Origin: Symbiodinium sp. CCMP2592
Lineage: Eukaryota > Sar > Dinophyceae > Suessiales > Symbiodiniaceae
Direction of reading: 5' to 3'
Assembly (NCBI GenBank): GCA_905221615.1
Contig: CAJNDT010002891.1
Span: 626,806-690,805, forward strand
Length of the DNA: 64,000 nt
The notes under the pieces: model-generated
What the model saw: only the letters and a program-made list of their open reading frames with translations
Database searches by the model: none
What the model was told of the DNA's origin: nothing
Made by a program: the position numbers and the translations under genes
In this document: positions 21,576-33,493 of the stretch, one piece after another
How the letters are laid out: each line of letters opens with the position of its first letter
How positions within the stretch are numbered: position 1 is the first letter of the stretch

Positions 21576-22292
21576 GCATGGAGGCAGTTCCTGGCAAAGG
21601 GCCATGTCGTGGGGTTCATGGTTGTTACTGTACTCGTAGTTGTTTTCCAGCACGTGTGCGAAAAAAATCCACCATGTCCCTTGAACCCCGAGCCTCAGCT
21701 CGAACTCTGCAGTGGAGGCTTGAGAGGGCGCTGTGATGAGGAGGCGCCGGGCCCTGGGCATCTAGTACTGGTCGGCTCTTGCAATGCAGGGAATAGGTCT
21801 TGACAAGCTTTTAGAGGGCGGTTTCGTTTTCCATTTGAAGGGCCCCCTGCAAAGTGCCCTGAATGCGAGATCACTTGCTGTCGTCAGCAATGGCTCAGAA
21901 TCAACAACAGCAAGGTTGAGGACTACATAAGGGCCGAGGACCGGGGCCCATACTGGACCTAGTCAAGCCCGTGAGCAGGGGACAGCCAAGCGCTGAAACT
22001 TCGAACCCCACAGCCGACAACTACTCCGCAGCCCCCCACTGGAAAGTGCAAATGAGCAACACTCCGTGTTCACAACCATGCCTGTTGTCGTTACAAGCCT
22101 CTGACTGCTGCACCTGGTCCTGTAAGACCTGCGAGGACGAGCGTTGAAGCGCAGTAATTCAGACAGAGTGAGCAGCAGAGGGAGTTAAACGCCGGACAGG
22201 TGCCACGGCAGACGGCAGAGCCGCGAAGAGGCATCGGGGCAGAGGGTTCAGGCCTTGTCGGCGGAGTTGCTCAGCAGCCTTGACCCTAGGCC

Positions 22293-22490
22293 CTAGGCTG
22301 GCGCAGGATGGCATAGGTTATCAGTTGCGAATTGCAGCACTCTGCTATCAAGTAGTTCCTCGGATTCAGAGTTCGCAGAGTCAGGATCATTCGTCGCGTG
22401 AGCTCTCTGCAAAAAATGCACAGCAGGTGCTAGTGCCTCTCCATCGCTGGGTGGTCGGACGACCTTGCCTGCGGGCTCCGCCACACGCAC
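22293..22490 (-). CDS. Candidate coding segment, unknown
   Basis: The reverse-strand frame reads VAEPAGKVVRPPSDGEALAP, then NDPDSANSESEELLDSRVLQ, ending CHPAPA and TAG. The acidic, Ala-rich composition is convincingly protein-like. Confidence 0.5.
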   Translation of the reverse strand: MRVAEPAGKVVRPPSDGEALAPAVHFLQRAHATNDPDSANSESEELLDSRVLQFATDNLCHPAPA

Positions 22491-22927
22491 CGGGGCTCAA
22501 GTGAAAATCTGGGTTCTCGAGAGTTTCGGTCCTAACCCTTTCTTTCGTCTATGACCTGGCATCCGAAGAGTGCTGTGATTAGTGACCTGCCACTTCATGG
22601 CGCAGCGCTCATACCATCAAACAGCATGATGAAATTCTAGCAGGAGGCAGAGGAGCATGATGTGTAGCCTCTGTACGTGACAGCCGTGACAGCATTAAAA
22701 ATTCGACTTTGTTGGATTGCTGCATAGCGGCTTCACGAGTCGTCATACTAATTCGCAATCCCGTGCAGCAATTTCCGACATCAACTCCGGACACTTGGAT
22801 GATGAAAATCCGGCTGATCAGTTTAAACACCGAAGACCCATGCAATGTTTGTCACGATATCACACGAGCCTTGAAGCGGAAGCGAATGTCTGAGCCGTCA
22901 TTTATCTTGTTTTCTGGTTTCCATCAG

Positions 22928-22975
22928 CAACCCAACGTGTGGAGCCTGGAAGACATCACTTTGGAGAGTTACCAA
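22928..22975 (+). CDS. Candidate 48-base exon
   Basis: ATCTTGTTTTCTGGTTTCCATCAG is an excellent acceptor. The exon reads QPNVWSLEDITLESYQ and ends before GTTCGT. Confidence 0.45.
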
Positions 22976-23114
22976 GTTCGTTCAATTTTCTTCCCCAGCA
23001 GAGGCCAGGGGCACGGCGGCTTTCTTACCCGAAAGTTTAACAGGTCAGGGGCCCTGCCCGATCTCAGGTCGAGTGTCCCCGATTTCGCTGCTCGCAGTGG
23101 CCTCTTGGCCTAAA

Positions 23115-23142
23115 GGGGGCGGGGGGGGGGGGGGGGGGGGGG
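23115..23142. repeat. Poly-G tract
   Basis: Five Gs, one C and then 22 consecutive Gs. The exact length is liable to sequencing error. Confidence 0.9.
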
Positions 23143-23471
23143 TTTGAAAGGTTCGGTTCCTGCACAGGATCGCGCTTGCAATGCGTTTCGGTGTTGCGAG
23201 GGGATGAAGTTACTGGACTTAGAAGCGAGCTTTTTGCATGCAACAGTACAGTAATACTGATCATTTATCATTTGGGGTTCGTGACTTCGTACGTGCATGA
23301 ACCATTGCCTACGTTGAGATGTATAGAGGTCACATGGAGAGCACGAGAATGCGATGAGGCAGTTGTGTAGGACCTTGGCTTTGCAGCTCGTTGTTGACGC
23401 ATCCTATATTGCTTGCATCGTGCATTGCAACAGAGCTTGTGGGCCCAACATGACGAGAAGATGAACGACGA

Positions 23472-24005
23472 TCATCCCGAGCCACACTCTGGGATGCCGT
23501 GGGAATGATCCAATTTCTTCGGCATCGAACATTCAGCTAGTTTCCTTTTGGGGACACTTGCAAGATTCACACATGACGACCGACATGCACTCATCCTCCA
23601 TGTGGAGAGCTCGAGCTCGCCTCGGATCAGGAGGGAGAGCTTCCGTGGGTTAAGGGCCTGGCCTTCCCAACAAAGCGCTGTTCTGGGCTTCATCTCTGCA
23701 TAGTATCCAGTAGCAATGATTCTCGTTTGTTGACGTCGCTTGTACGACTGCAGAGCTGATCTCAGGAGCGAATCTATGGAGTGTGCCCGCAGGCTTTGGC
23801 ACGGGTTGTGTTGGTGTATTCGTGTGCGGTGGGGCCCAGTTTTTCCCACACTCGAGGTTTGTGGACTACACCTGAGTGTCGCTGTTTGACTCTTTCTAAT
23901 TCGTTGGGAGCGCTGATACATGGAAAGCTGCATCCTCATGGGTAATCTGAAGTCTACCTGACCTATCGAGGCAGCAATGCAATTAGCTTTAGCAATCTTT
24001 AGCAA
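23472..24005 (-). CDS. 177-codon reverse ORF, uncertain
   Basis: The downstream part (LNPRKLSLLIRGELELSTW through HSHGIPECGSG, TGA) looks coding; the upstream part does not. An ORF of this length is expected about once by chance in such a window. Confidence 0.28.
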   Translation of the reverse strand: MLKIAKANCIAASIGQVDFRLPMRMQLSMYQRSQRIRKSQTATLRCSPQTSSVGKTGPHRTRIHQHNPCQSLRAHSIDSLLRSALQSYKRRQQTRIIATGYYAEMKPRTALCWEGQALNPRKLSLLIRGELELSTWRMSACRSSCVNLASVPKRKLAECSMPKKLDHSHGIPECGSG

Positions 24006-24403
24006 GCTCTCAGAAAGGCCATCGTCTACCGGCTAAGGCCTCGATTCACCAAGAATTTTCGAATAAAACCACAGTCCTTGTTGCAAAGGATCCCACATGC
24101 AGGATGTCAAGGATAGCCATAGAACAATGGAGCATATGGAGCTTGGATGCTATTTGATTAAACTCTGCAGGCAGGCTTGCTCCCTCCGCTGGCCGCTGGT
24201 GGCCTGCCGGATGCATCGGAGGAGCGGCAAGGGGAGCAAACAATACACGACAACGGGGATGGTAGATTGTTTGCATTACGACTTCGTGATGGATCTTTCC
24301 ATCCAACAGAAAGTGCAGGGCCGAGCACTGAAAGATTGGTAGATTGCAGACTGTGTGACACTTCTGAGGCCACATCGCCATAAAGCCGACCATACATGTA
24401 AGA

Positions 24404-24541
24404 ATGTATGTATGCATATTATGTGTATGTCATGTGTATGTGTATGTGTATATGTATATGTATATGTACATGTACATTTATGTGTATATGTATATGTACA
24501 TGTACATGTACATTTACATGTACATGTATAATGTATATGTA

Positions 24542-24572
<31 letters not shown>

Positions 24573-24960
24573 GTAGGTATGCACAGATGTAATCAATGTA
24601 TGAATATACATACACATATATATATATATATATGTATATATATGTGCACGTACGTATACAGTGTGTGTAAGTTCACTTTTTGTATATGTACAGAAGTATG
24701 TCTGTATACATGCGTATATATATGTATATACATATATATATATATATATATAATTATATATATATATATATATATATATGCGTATATGTGGTTATTTGTA
24801 TATGCGTATATGCATATATGTGTGCATGTATGTATGTATGTATGTATGTATGTATGTATGTATGTATATGTGTATATACGATATGTATATATGTAGACAT
24901 ACATATGTATATGCATATCTGTATGTACCTGTATACACAGCGAGAGAGCTATAGGCCTGC
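24404..24960. repeat. TATG/TATA/TACA simple-sequence block
   Basis: About 550 bases of interleaved (TA)n, (TATG)n and (TACA)n, including pure TA runs near 24553, 24616, 24740-24780 and a TATG run at 24826-24866. All ORFs across it are spurious. Confidence 0.95.
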
Positions 24961-25347
24961 AAATAGTTAGATAGATAGACATATACAGACGTAATACCGG
25001 TGTGTGAAAGTCTCGCTGCATTGTCTTGTATGGTGCAGTATAGTGTAATGCCTTATGCTGTATTGCTTTGTGTTGCATTGCATTGTTCCACGAATTGCAC
25101 TGCGACCCAACGCACTGCAGTGCAATAGCGGAGGGCTGGCTGGCTGGCCGGTCTTCGCTGCAACTAATGCTTCTCTTCCTAGCCGCGAGGCGCCTAAAAT
25201 TCAGGCTTCCGATCATTAAGCCGGCCTGGCATCTAAGATATTCTATCTGGCATCGCACCTGAGCCTGTGCCACCTCCCCCAACACCTTCAGCTCCCCTTC
25301 TCCTCCCCTGACCCCCCCCCCGTTACAACACCAAGAACAGTAGACCC

Positions 25348-25596
25348 TCAACCCGGAAACCCAACAGTTCCCAACCCCCCGGCGCTGGGCAGGGATCTGA
25401 ACGCAGCCGCAGCCGAAGCCGCGAGCGCCATGTAGAGGTGCCTGGAGGGTCCAGGGTCCTTTTTTTTCGGCGGCTTGGCTAGAGGCTCAAGGATTTGCAC
25501 ATCCATGGGCTGTTGGATACTTCCATGAAATCCAAGGATCATGGTGGTTCCCGATGACGACAACTTGTCATAAACCCATTGTGCGAGCCCTACAGG
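25348..25596 (-). CDS. Terminal exon, unknown Ala-rich protein
   Basis: The reverse-strand acceptor GATTGTTGCTTCAG is strong. The frame reads PVGLAQWVYDKLSSSGTT, then MDVQILEPLAKPPKKK, then HLYMALAASAAAAFRSLP, and stops with TGA. Eighty-two residues of convincing composition: a folded-looking half and a basic hinge, then an Ala-rich helix. No family recognised. Confidence 0.63.
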   Translation of the reverse strand, partial: PVGLAQWVYDKLSSSGTTMILGFHGSIQQPMDVQILEPLAKPPKKKDPGPSRHLYMALAASAAAAFRSLPSAGGLGTVGFPG

Positions 25597-26547
25597 CTGA
25601 AGCAACAATCAGGAACTTCAGCCTTCAAGCAGCAGTACTGACAAAGAACATCACATTATAAAGACAGCCAACACTGTAACACTGTCTGACGAGACACGGA
25701 CATAGTCCCTGAAGGTTTGAGATCGAACACTCACGGCGAACGCAATCCGATACCGTGAAGCTGGCCCTCGTTCATGTGGGACGCTAGCTGAACAGCTTAA
25801 AGTAGAGCTCAGCAGCTTAAGTTAGAACATTCATACCTTCATGCCTTTAAGGTGGAGTCGGAGAGATCCGGGCACTAGTCTTCCTTGTCCCCTGTCCCAA
25901 CTTTCTGGGATTCGCTATAAACTCACCTTTACCTGACCTCCGAAATTGTGAGCGTAAACGTTGCATACATGCCTGCAGGCAGCCTCAGTCTTCGAATCCC
26001 TCAAGCTTAAAGCTACTCAGCAGAATCATCTTGGTTGAGCCTCCTTATCCGTATCACTCTGTCTTCAACTTCCCGAATCCCTAGATCTTGAAGCCAGAGA
26101 CCCGTTGACCATTAACACTATATGACCTGTGAGTCCCAAGTCGATGCCTAGAAATCTCGACGAGGGGTGACTTTCGCAGGAGTCGCCACTGGGCAGCCTG
26201 CAGCCGAACCGGGGCGGCCGCCTTCTGAAGAAGCTGGGGTGTGGCCAAGGGGAGGAGAGGGATTCATCCGTCCGAGCTGCAAGAGGCTATTTAAATTGGT
26301 TTAAGGCTTCTCAAAACAAGCGCATTCGGCACCCATAAATGAATGAGTAAGTGGATGTACAGTGAGGACCTAGAATCAAGATCACCAAACGAGTGTGTGA
26401 GGCTTCGGAGGCAGCAGAAGCTCGTAAGTTCAGGCATGCGCCTCGAGACTTGAGGGCTCTCACATGCTGGACACGAGTTGGTGATTTTTCCCCCAAGAAG
26501 TCGCCTAACAGACATACTATTCGGCGATGCAACGACTATGCACGGTC

Positions 26548-26796
26548 TCAGTAGCTGCCACCAGCTTGTTTTTCTGCGAGGATCATGATCGTTTCTGCAG
26601 CTGAGGTCTTCGTTGTTTTGGTTCGCTTGAGGGAAAGGAACAGCTCGTATTTCTGAAGCACGGCTATTGCCCGCTCGACCAGATCCGTTTTGGGGTAAAG
26701 CCGGTGGTGGTACAATGTGGTGCACTCGCTTGATGGTACATTTCTGAATTGCATCATGCAAATAGTGCAAGCGGATTGAGGTGGCAAAGATACCAC
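26548..26796 (-). CDS. Candidate coding segment, unknown
   Basis: The reverse frame reads LYPKTDLVERAIAVLQKYEL then FLSLKRTKTTKTSAAETIM, ending QAGGSY. The downstream two thirds looks coding. A different reverse frame is also open for 182 codons over the same bases. Confidence 0.35.
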   Translation of the reverse strand: MVSLPPQSACTICMMQFRNVPSSECTTLYHHRLYPKTDLVERAIAVLQKYELFLSLKRTKTTKTSAAETIMILAEKQAGGSY

Positions 26797-27300
26797 CTAG
26801 TTGTACTGTGCGGCAGAACAGATCCAAGTTCCATGACAATTCTCCATGTTGCAGGAATACGTGCTGCCGGCAGATGACACGGTTTCAACAATCGCAGCAC
26901 TGCCGCACTATGACATTAAGGACAGAAGTCAGCACCCAGGGCAGACATCGAGAAGCCAGGTCTTGCAAATGTGATACTAACGTAAGACCCGCGAGCTCGT
27001 TTGAGCACGGAAGAGTGCCTTGCCTGCTGTTCAATCTACCCAGCACTCTTGCAGCATGATTTGAGTAAGACCTCCGCAGTGCCGACTTTGTTGGCAGCAT
27101 CCCCTCATGCTGTCGGACCTGTAGGTGCATGCACCCACAGACGAGTAGCTTCATGCAAACAGGATATACACATTACCTTCAACTGATTGTGGCGCTTCTT
27201 TCCGAAATCGCTCTAAGTGCAGGGAAGTGCTCGCGTTCATAAGCATTGAGTATCGAGCAAGCCGGCTCCTAATATTACATATAGCAATAAGCGCTTGCAG

Positions 27301-27379
27301 ATGCAACGGCCAGTTTGACATCTGGGAGTGGCACCTAGTCGAAGAAAATCAACGGCTGAGATCAGAACTTCAATTGCAG
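27301..27379 (+). CDS. Candidate exon, coiled-coil-like
   Basis: GCGCTTGCAG precedes CNGQFDIWEWHLVEENQRLR then SELQLQ, ending CAG before a GC donor. EENQRLRSELQLQ fits a coiled coil. Confidence 0.38.
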
Positions 27380-27659
27380 GCTTTGGTTGGGTCCATTGCT
27401 GTTAAACAGGCTATGCAGCAGCGGTGTTGGAAGTGTTCACATGCCCCAGCGAATGCAGAGGTTTGCAGGTAGCTTTGGCTGTCAGAAGGGAAAAGGGCCA
27501 AGAGCTGGTTGTGTCCGATTGGATGCGAGTCTGTTCAGGAACCCACCCGGCGAGTGGCACCTGTGGCCATCCGCGCAGGTCTCGAAGAGTCGAGCCCTAG
27601 TGGCAGCTTCAGTCAGAAAAAGCGGAGTCCTGTTTGTATGTTTTTTTTTATGAGGCTCA

Positions 27660-27974
27660 CTAGTGGAGCTTGTGGACCTGGCCCCAACAAGCGCACTGCG
27701 AACCGCTCAAGTTTACAGCATGTGGGGTGTGGAGTTGTTGAAACCGCACATGGTTGAATGCATCAGCAAGATCTGAGGTTTCCGGGCCCTCGAGAACAAT
27801 CGTGGGCAGTGCTAAATCTGGGTCCATGTGAGAGCCCTTACTACATGCGCTTCCCAGCAAGTAACTTGACCAAGCATGACTTAGAGCCGCCGCGTGTTCT
27901 GCTTCGGTCCGGACAGCAGTAGGATGCAATGTTCCCAGCCCTTTCTCCATTGGCATCGAAAGACGAGTTCCCAA
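27660..27974 (-). CDS. Coding segment, 104 codons, unknown
   Basis: The reverse frame reads VRTEAEHAAALSHAWSSYLL, then SKGSHMDPDLALPTIVLEGP, then ETSDLADAFNHVRFQQLH. Composition is strongly protein-like with helical and acidic segments. Boundaries are unknown; the start and the last 15 residues may be intronic. Confidence 0.52.
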   Translation of the reverse strand: MGTRLSMPMEKGLGTLHPTAVRTEAEHAAALSHAWSSYLLGSACSKGSHMDPDLALPTIVLEGPETSDLADAFNHVRFQQLHTPHAVNLSGSQCACWGQVHKLH

Positions 27975-28458
27975 ACCGCGTAAACAAGTTCCACGGCTGA
28001 ACCCTGCTTGAGCCTTGGACCCGAAGATAACCCTACGCCCCGGAAGCCCGTACTATCATGCGAGTGCTGAGTCCTAAACTCTTCAGCCTGGCCTCCCCCC
28101 TGCGGGGTGGCATCTCCAAGGATGGCGATCATGAAGAATGCTGGCAACAGGGGCATCCAGGCCCGATTCTCTGGCAGTTTCGGTTTCTTTGCAAGATCTG
28201 GAAAACCAGGATTTTCAGATTTCGGGCTCTTGGGTTGATGAGGCTTATGCTTTGTGCTTTTTGGACCCATCCGGGTGCAGGGTTCGTCGTGAATTTGTTG
28301 GCTGTTGCTGCGAAGCGTTCGCAGCCCAAGGCCCTGGGATTCAGAGTTCCTGTGGGTGTGTGAATAACTACTGCTGGGCGACGCCTGCACTGTCGGTGAG
28401 TCGGTACGGCTGCGCATACAAAAGTGTAAGTATACCTATCGCCTATGAACGAAAGTAC

Positions 28459-28560
28459 ACACACACACCAATATATATATATATATATATATATATGCGT
28501 GTGTATATATATGTATATAATACATACATTTACACATACACGGACACAAAAACACACCCA
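28459..28560. repeat. (CA)n and (AT)n microsatellites
   Basis: A short CA run, then (AT)13 at 28471-28497, then mixed TA/CA. A C13 run lies at about 28664. Confidence 0.9.
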
Positions 28561-29343
28561 TATCTAAGTTCTACCTACTCGTATCCATTTGGTCCATCTG
28601 ATTTGGTCATCCAACCAACCATCCATCCATGCCAGATGATAGAGGCCGTGGTGTCACAAGACACCCCCCCCCCCCCACCCCATAGCCGGAAAATCAAATC
28701 TTTTAGTAGCCCTAATCTCAATTTTTTGACAATGGCACATGTGCCGGTTGCACACGTCGTGCTGCAGTTGGGATTTGTGCCGCAGAATTTCCTCCCACTG
28801 CATTGTCAGTGTTGGTTGCTAACTGCGTCTCCATAATTGGAACTTCATCGTAACCTTGAAAGAATCGTTGATTGTAACCTTGTAAGATTATTGCAGAATT
28901 TCCCTTCTTCCAAGCCCAAACCCTGGTCTGTTCTCATAACTCATAGGCCCCTGCATTGCTCAAGTTTGCCGTCGCGCATCGCGACAGGATGGCCAGTTCG
29001 CCTATGCACGAACGGGCGCACCTTGGATGGCAAGGCATGGTCGGTCTGAACGCGCACGAAGCGAGTTGCACAGGACCGTTTCTAAACACTCCGCTCGGCC
29101 TTCGATCGATGAACCCACCATGTACACCCTTGTCCCGACACCCCATACAAACCCTAAACTTTCAATCCATGACTTTCTGAGTCTGTTTGCTTAGGCGGAT
29201 CCCTACGACCTTGTTGCCTTCCCCCCGGGCAATGTTCCCACTGAAGAGGCGCGGAGTGTTCACGCCCCCTGGTGTCGTGTATGTGCATGGCAGCATGCAT
29301 GTTTCTCGCCGTTGATTATGTGTTATCTTAGGAAGCATGCATG

Positions 29344-29648
29344 CTGTTGCTCCTGCTGTCACTGTTGCTGTTGCGGTTTCGGTTGCGGTCGCGGTCGCCG
29401 TCGCGGCTGCGGATGCAGTTGCGGTTGCTGCTGCTGCTGGTGCCTGGCGCTGTTGCTGTTGTTGTTGCTGCTGTTGGTGGTTGTGGTTGTGGTTGCGGTT
29501 TTTGTTGATATTGCTGTTGCTGGTGGTGTTGTTGTTGTGGTTGCCGCTTGTTATAGTTGCTGCTGTTCCTTTGGCTGTTGCTGATGCCTGTGGCTGTTGC
29601 TGATGCTGCCGCCGATGCCGTTGCTGCTGTTGTTGCAGCTGCGGTTGC
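29344..29648. repeat. Degenerate TTGCTG/GTTGCG trinucleotide block
   Basis: Imperfect TTG, CTG, GCG and GTT units, merging into the GTA and TTG blocks downstream. Confidence 0.85.
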
Positions 29649-29770
29649 AGTAGGAGTAGTAGTAGTAGTAGTAGTAGCAGCAGCAGCAGTAGTAGTAGTA
29701 GTAGCAGTAGTAGTAGTAGTAGCAGTAGTAGTAGTAGTAGTCGTCGTAGCAGCAGTAGGTAGTAGTAGCA
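29649..29770. repeat. (GTA)n/(GCA)n trinucleotide run
   Basis: GTA units with GCA interruptions over about 120 bases. Confidence 0.9.
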
Positions 29771-29789
29771 GCCGTAATTAGTAGCAATA

Positions 29790-30525
<736 letters not shown>

Positions 30526-30612
30526 TTGCATCCCTTCGTGCATCAGTGTTGCTAAGCTGTCCTGTATAGTGACCGCTTTTCGGCTTGAGAGCGTGCTTGG
30601 ATGTTGTGCTGT

Positions 30613-30616
30613 CCTC

Positions 30617-30664
<48 letters not shown>

Positions 30665-30672
30665 TCTCTCTG
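30613..30672. repeat. (CT)n microsatellite
   Basis: About 60 bases of CT with single-base interruptions. Confidence 0.93.
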
Positions 30673-30861
30673 TCTCTTCGTGCATGGATGCATGTAGGCC
30701 TATGTATGCATGTACACTTGCGCACACATCATGCCTACCGAAGTACTAGTACCTGCCTACCCTACCTACGTACTTACATACACACGTATAGGGGAAGGAA
30801 GAGAGGACAGACTGGGAGGGAGCACAATTCATTTACTTGCGCATGTTGTGTATCGCTCAAG

Positions 30862-31095
30862 TTAGAAGTTGCCGATTCTTGTCGCACAGCGCTCGACGAA
30901 GGGTGTCAGGCTTTTGACGGACATGGTACTGGACATCTAGGAAAGTCCTTCCAGATCGACATTTTCCAGCTTTTCCTCTCACCCCAAGAGGAATGGCAAG
31001 TCTTGCAACCGGTGTGGATACATAATCTACGGCAGCGGTCCCTGATGAGCAAGTTCACTTCCTCTCGTCATGTCGTGGGCTTCGGCAGAATGTAG
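30862..31095 (+). CDS. Candidate terminal exon, degenerate EF-hand
   Basis: After CGCTCAAG the frame reads LEVADSCRTALDEGCQAF, then DGHGTGHLGKSF, then DIFQLFLSPQEEWQVL, and ends VVGFGRM with TAG. DGHGTGHL follows the EF-hand loop pattern but lacks acidic residues at positions 3 and 5, so calcium binding is doubtful. Good composition for 77 residues. Confidence 0.5.
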   Translation, partial: LEVADSCRTALDEGCQAFDGHGTGHLGKSFQIDIFQLFLSPQEEWQVLQPVWIHNLRQRSLMSKFTSSRHVVGFGRM

Positions 31096-31239
31096 CAGTA
31101 ACACTTCTGTCATTGCATGAGCATAAGTATTCCAAAAAAGGCGCCCTGTCGGCATGGGCATTGAGAGGACGACGAGTGGATCGTTGCCGGAACGGGTGGT
31201 TTGACGCCACTGGGCTCAATACAGGCTCTGCGGAGATTT

Positions 31240-31389
31240 TCAGATCAGAGTGGGTATGAGTGGGTCCTTGGCCCTGTTGGTGTACTCGGCAAAAGGTGTA
31301 ATGACAAGCTCAGAACACGACTTTAATACAGCTTCAGCAGCACTTCCACATGCTGGTCTTGCCTGGATTCGTTCGTCATAGCACGAGAG
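31240..31389 (-). CDS. Terminal exon of reverse-strand gene
   Basis: ACCTTCGCGTGCTACAG precedes LSCYDERIQARPACGSAAEA, then VLKSCSELVITPFAEYTNRA, ending DPLIPTLI and TGA. It begins in phase 0, matching the phase-0 donor of the exon at 31580-31689. No family recognised. The composition and two-exon consistency make it likely real. Confidence 0.62.
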   Translation of the reverse strand, partial: LSCYDERIQARPACGSAAEAVLKSCSELVITPFAEYTNRAKDPLIPTLI

Positions 31390-31579
31390 CTGTAGCACGC
31401 GAAGGTATGAAGTTTGTCGCATGCGGTGTGCCAGTGTTAGTGTTAGCGCATGCAGTAATTAGTCAGTATAGTCTCAGGGGCTTGAGGATCTCAGTGCACA
31501 CTTGTGACCACGGATCTCTAGTCTGTCTCACTCTCCTGCTTGCTCTTCTTTTCGTATGCTTCCCCTTCTGTGCAAACAC

Positions 31580-31689
31580 ATTGAAAATAAACGCGCCGAA
31601 GTAGAAAACATGTTTCAGATCAGTCGTCATCAAGGCCAGGCCGACGTCAATCCCAGCCCCAGGACCAAGCAAGTTGCAAACGCGAATAT
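31580..31689 (-). CDS. Internal exon of reverse-strand gene
   Basis: GTTCTGCTGGACAG precedes IRVCNLLGPGAGIDVGLALM, then TTDLKHVFYFGAFIFN, ending before GTGTTTGC. The Gly-rich turn and hydrophobic strands suggest a folded core. It splices in phase to 31389. No family recognised. Confidence 0.66.
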
Positions 31690-31808
31690 CTGTCCAGCAG
31701 AACTTAGTTGCGCGTCTGTGTGAGCCTTAACAACACACAGCTTTGCTTCCATGTTTGATTCGTCTTCGAAGGGAATTTCTTACAGATGCTTCTATGCCTT
31801 TGCTGCAG

Positions 31809-31897
31809 ACGTTAGACATGAGGCCGGCAAAGGATTCGGAGAAATTGGTGTACTGCTGTATTCAGCAAACAAAGTTTGGGGTGGTTCTGGGAGGAAG
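31809..31897 (+). CDS. Candidate exon, unknown
   Basis: GCCTTTGCTGCAG precedes VRHEAGKGFGEIGVLLYSAN then KVWGGSGRK, ending AAG before a GC donor. It lies just upstream of further + strand exons. A second + frame over the same bases is also open. Confidence 0.42.
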
Positions 31898-32160
31898 GCC
31901 ATCGATGAGAACGCTAGCAGGAGGACATCCGGGGTTCACGTCGCAGCTTCAGGTTCTGCTCCCGCGAGAATGGAGTCGAGGCGAAGTCCGGCGCATTGCG
32001 CTTTGCGGCAGATTCATTCCATTGCCGGCTTTGGGCGTGTTTGGGTTCGCATGTCTGGGATTTCAGCAGCACCTTCACCTTCTGTCTTATATATAAGTCG
32101 AGACCGCAAGAGCAAGCCGCCGGGTTACAGTAAGGAATCCCTTTCACCCGAGCTGTGCAG

Positions 32161-32229
32161 GAGTTGCTTACGTACGAGGACTTCTTTGCAGAGCGTGACG
32201 CTGCAGAGTTTGGCATGGACTGGCGCAGC
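32161..32229 (+). CDS. Candidate exon, acidic helix
   Basis: CCTTTCACCCGAGCTGTGCAG precedes ELLTYEDFFAERDAAEFGMD and WRS, ending before GTTTGG. Phase 0 at both ends. Charged helix, no family recognised. Confidence 0.58.
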
Positions 32230-32446
32230 GTTTGGTTAGTCAGCAGCGGTTTTTCGGGCTTCCGTCGGGGTAGGTTCGAAATGACTCAGCAACTGGAGTC
32301 AACAAAGGCAGGGGGCCTGGTGATGCATTTTGGATTGGCCTTTGGCGTGGTTTGAGCGACTTCTGAAAAGAGGCCCTGTTTGGGAGAATCTGGGTATAAA
32401 GTTGGTTGCCGGAAACGTACGGCCTTGAAAACTCGTCTTAGCTAGA

Positions 32447-32474
32447 GTCAGGGTCCACCGGTCAGGGTCCACCG
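32447..32474. repeat. 14-bp perfect tandem duplication
   Basis: GTCAGGGTCCACCG occurs twice in tandem inside a probable intron. Confidence 0.85.
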
Positions 32475-32583
32475 CTGCCTCTGGAATCCTAAGACTCAGT
32501 GCTAAGGTGAGCGATATCACGTAATGCGGCAGATGCCGTGGGTCCGGCGCTTCATGGCAACCTGGCTCGTGTCTGGTGCACAG

Positions 32584-32660
32584 GGGCCGTTTGAGGCTGA
32601 TGAGATGATGGACAGAGAGGCGGTTTCCAGCTGCCTCTCTCTGGCTCAGCTCCTGGAGCT
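32584..32660 (+). CDS. Candidate exon, acidic
   Basis: GTCTGGTGCACAG precedes GPFEADEMMDREAVSSCLSL and AQLLE, ending before GTAATT. Its end phase does not match the next exon at 32700, so the boundary or the link is not settled. Confidence 0.45.
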
Positions 32661-32699
32661 GTAATTGCTTCTCATTGGCCTGTCACACAGCAACTTCAG

Positions 32700-32888
32700 G
32701 CTATCCATCATTGGAGCCTGCGCAGTCAAGTTGAGTTGTTCCACACGGGCATCCAACAACATAGCATTACGCAACTTAGTGTCGGTGGATTCAATAACCT
32801 CAACCCCGCAACTCCCGAAGCCAAGGCGGCAAAATACTTCGGGGAGTGGCTGGACAACGCATGCCTGGCTGAATTTGGCTTAGCTTAG
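32700..32888 (+). CDS. Terminal exon, unknown protein
   Basis: CACACAGCAACTTCAG precedes AIHHWSLRSQVELFHTGIQQ, then LSVGGFNNLNPATPEAKAAK, ending YFGEWLDNACLAEFGLA and TAG. Sixty-two residues of strongly protein-like sequence with a helical C-terminus. Confidence 0.68.
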   Translation, partial: AIHHWSLRSQVELFHTGIQQHSITQLSVGGFNNLNPATPEAKAAKYFGEWLDNACLAEFGLA

Positions 32889-32907
32889 ATGACCTGCCGG
32901 GAACTTA

Positions 32908-32925
32908 CATATATATATATATATA
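32908..32925. repeat. (AT)n microsatellite
   Basis: Eighteen bases of perfect AT repeat, 20 bases after the stop codon of the preceding exon. Confidence 0.93.
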
Positions 32926-33493
32926 CATAGAATAGCCGCAACATTCATCGGAGGAGCTTAGCCTGGTAGAATTTCATCTCCACTGCATGGAGCACCTTCC
33001 AGCAAGAGCCTTCAGTACCTTCGAGACTCGAGATCATTACACTCGAGGCTCGAGATGCATGTCTCCTTGGGCGAGCATGCCTTCTACCAACCTTTCGAGA
33101 ACTGCCCCCGACAGGCACGTAATCGAGCGATGTGTCGAAATCGACGCACCATTGAGAAAGAGCTGCTTGGTCCCTGTATAACTTGCTGTGCAGATCGGCA
33201 AGGTGGCAGCGGCAGGAGTAGTTGTGACAGTCGGTGGTGGTGATGCTCCTGCAGTTGTCGTTGTAGTAGTGTTTCTTGGTGTCTGTAGCAGGCAACAGCC
33301 AGCAGCAACAGAAGCAGTAGCAGCAGCAGAGAAGAAGCGGATGCAATGATGGCATTCATGCGTGCAAGTACAGGTAATGCAGGCATCTCGCAAAGTTGCA
33401 AGTATCAGGAGCCTGATGCTTGATTTGCCAAGCCCCTCCGGCCAATGCGATCGCTTCCCCCCCTTAATCGTTGACCATTGTTGTCCCTTCCAG

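Noticed and set aside
24404..24960. Possible CRISPR-like periodic array
   Set aside because: Unit length and spacing are those of TATG/TATA microsatellites, with no unique spacers; the organism is eukaryotic.
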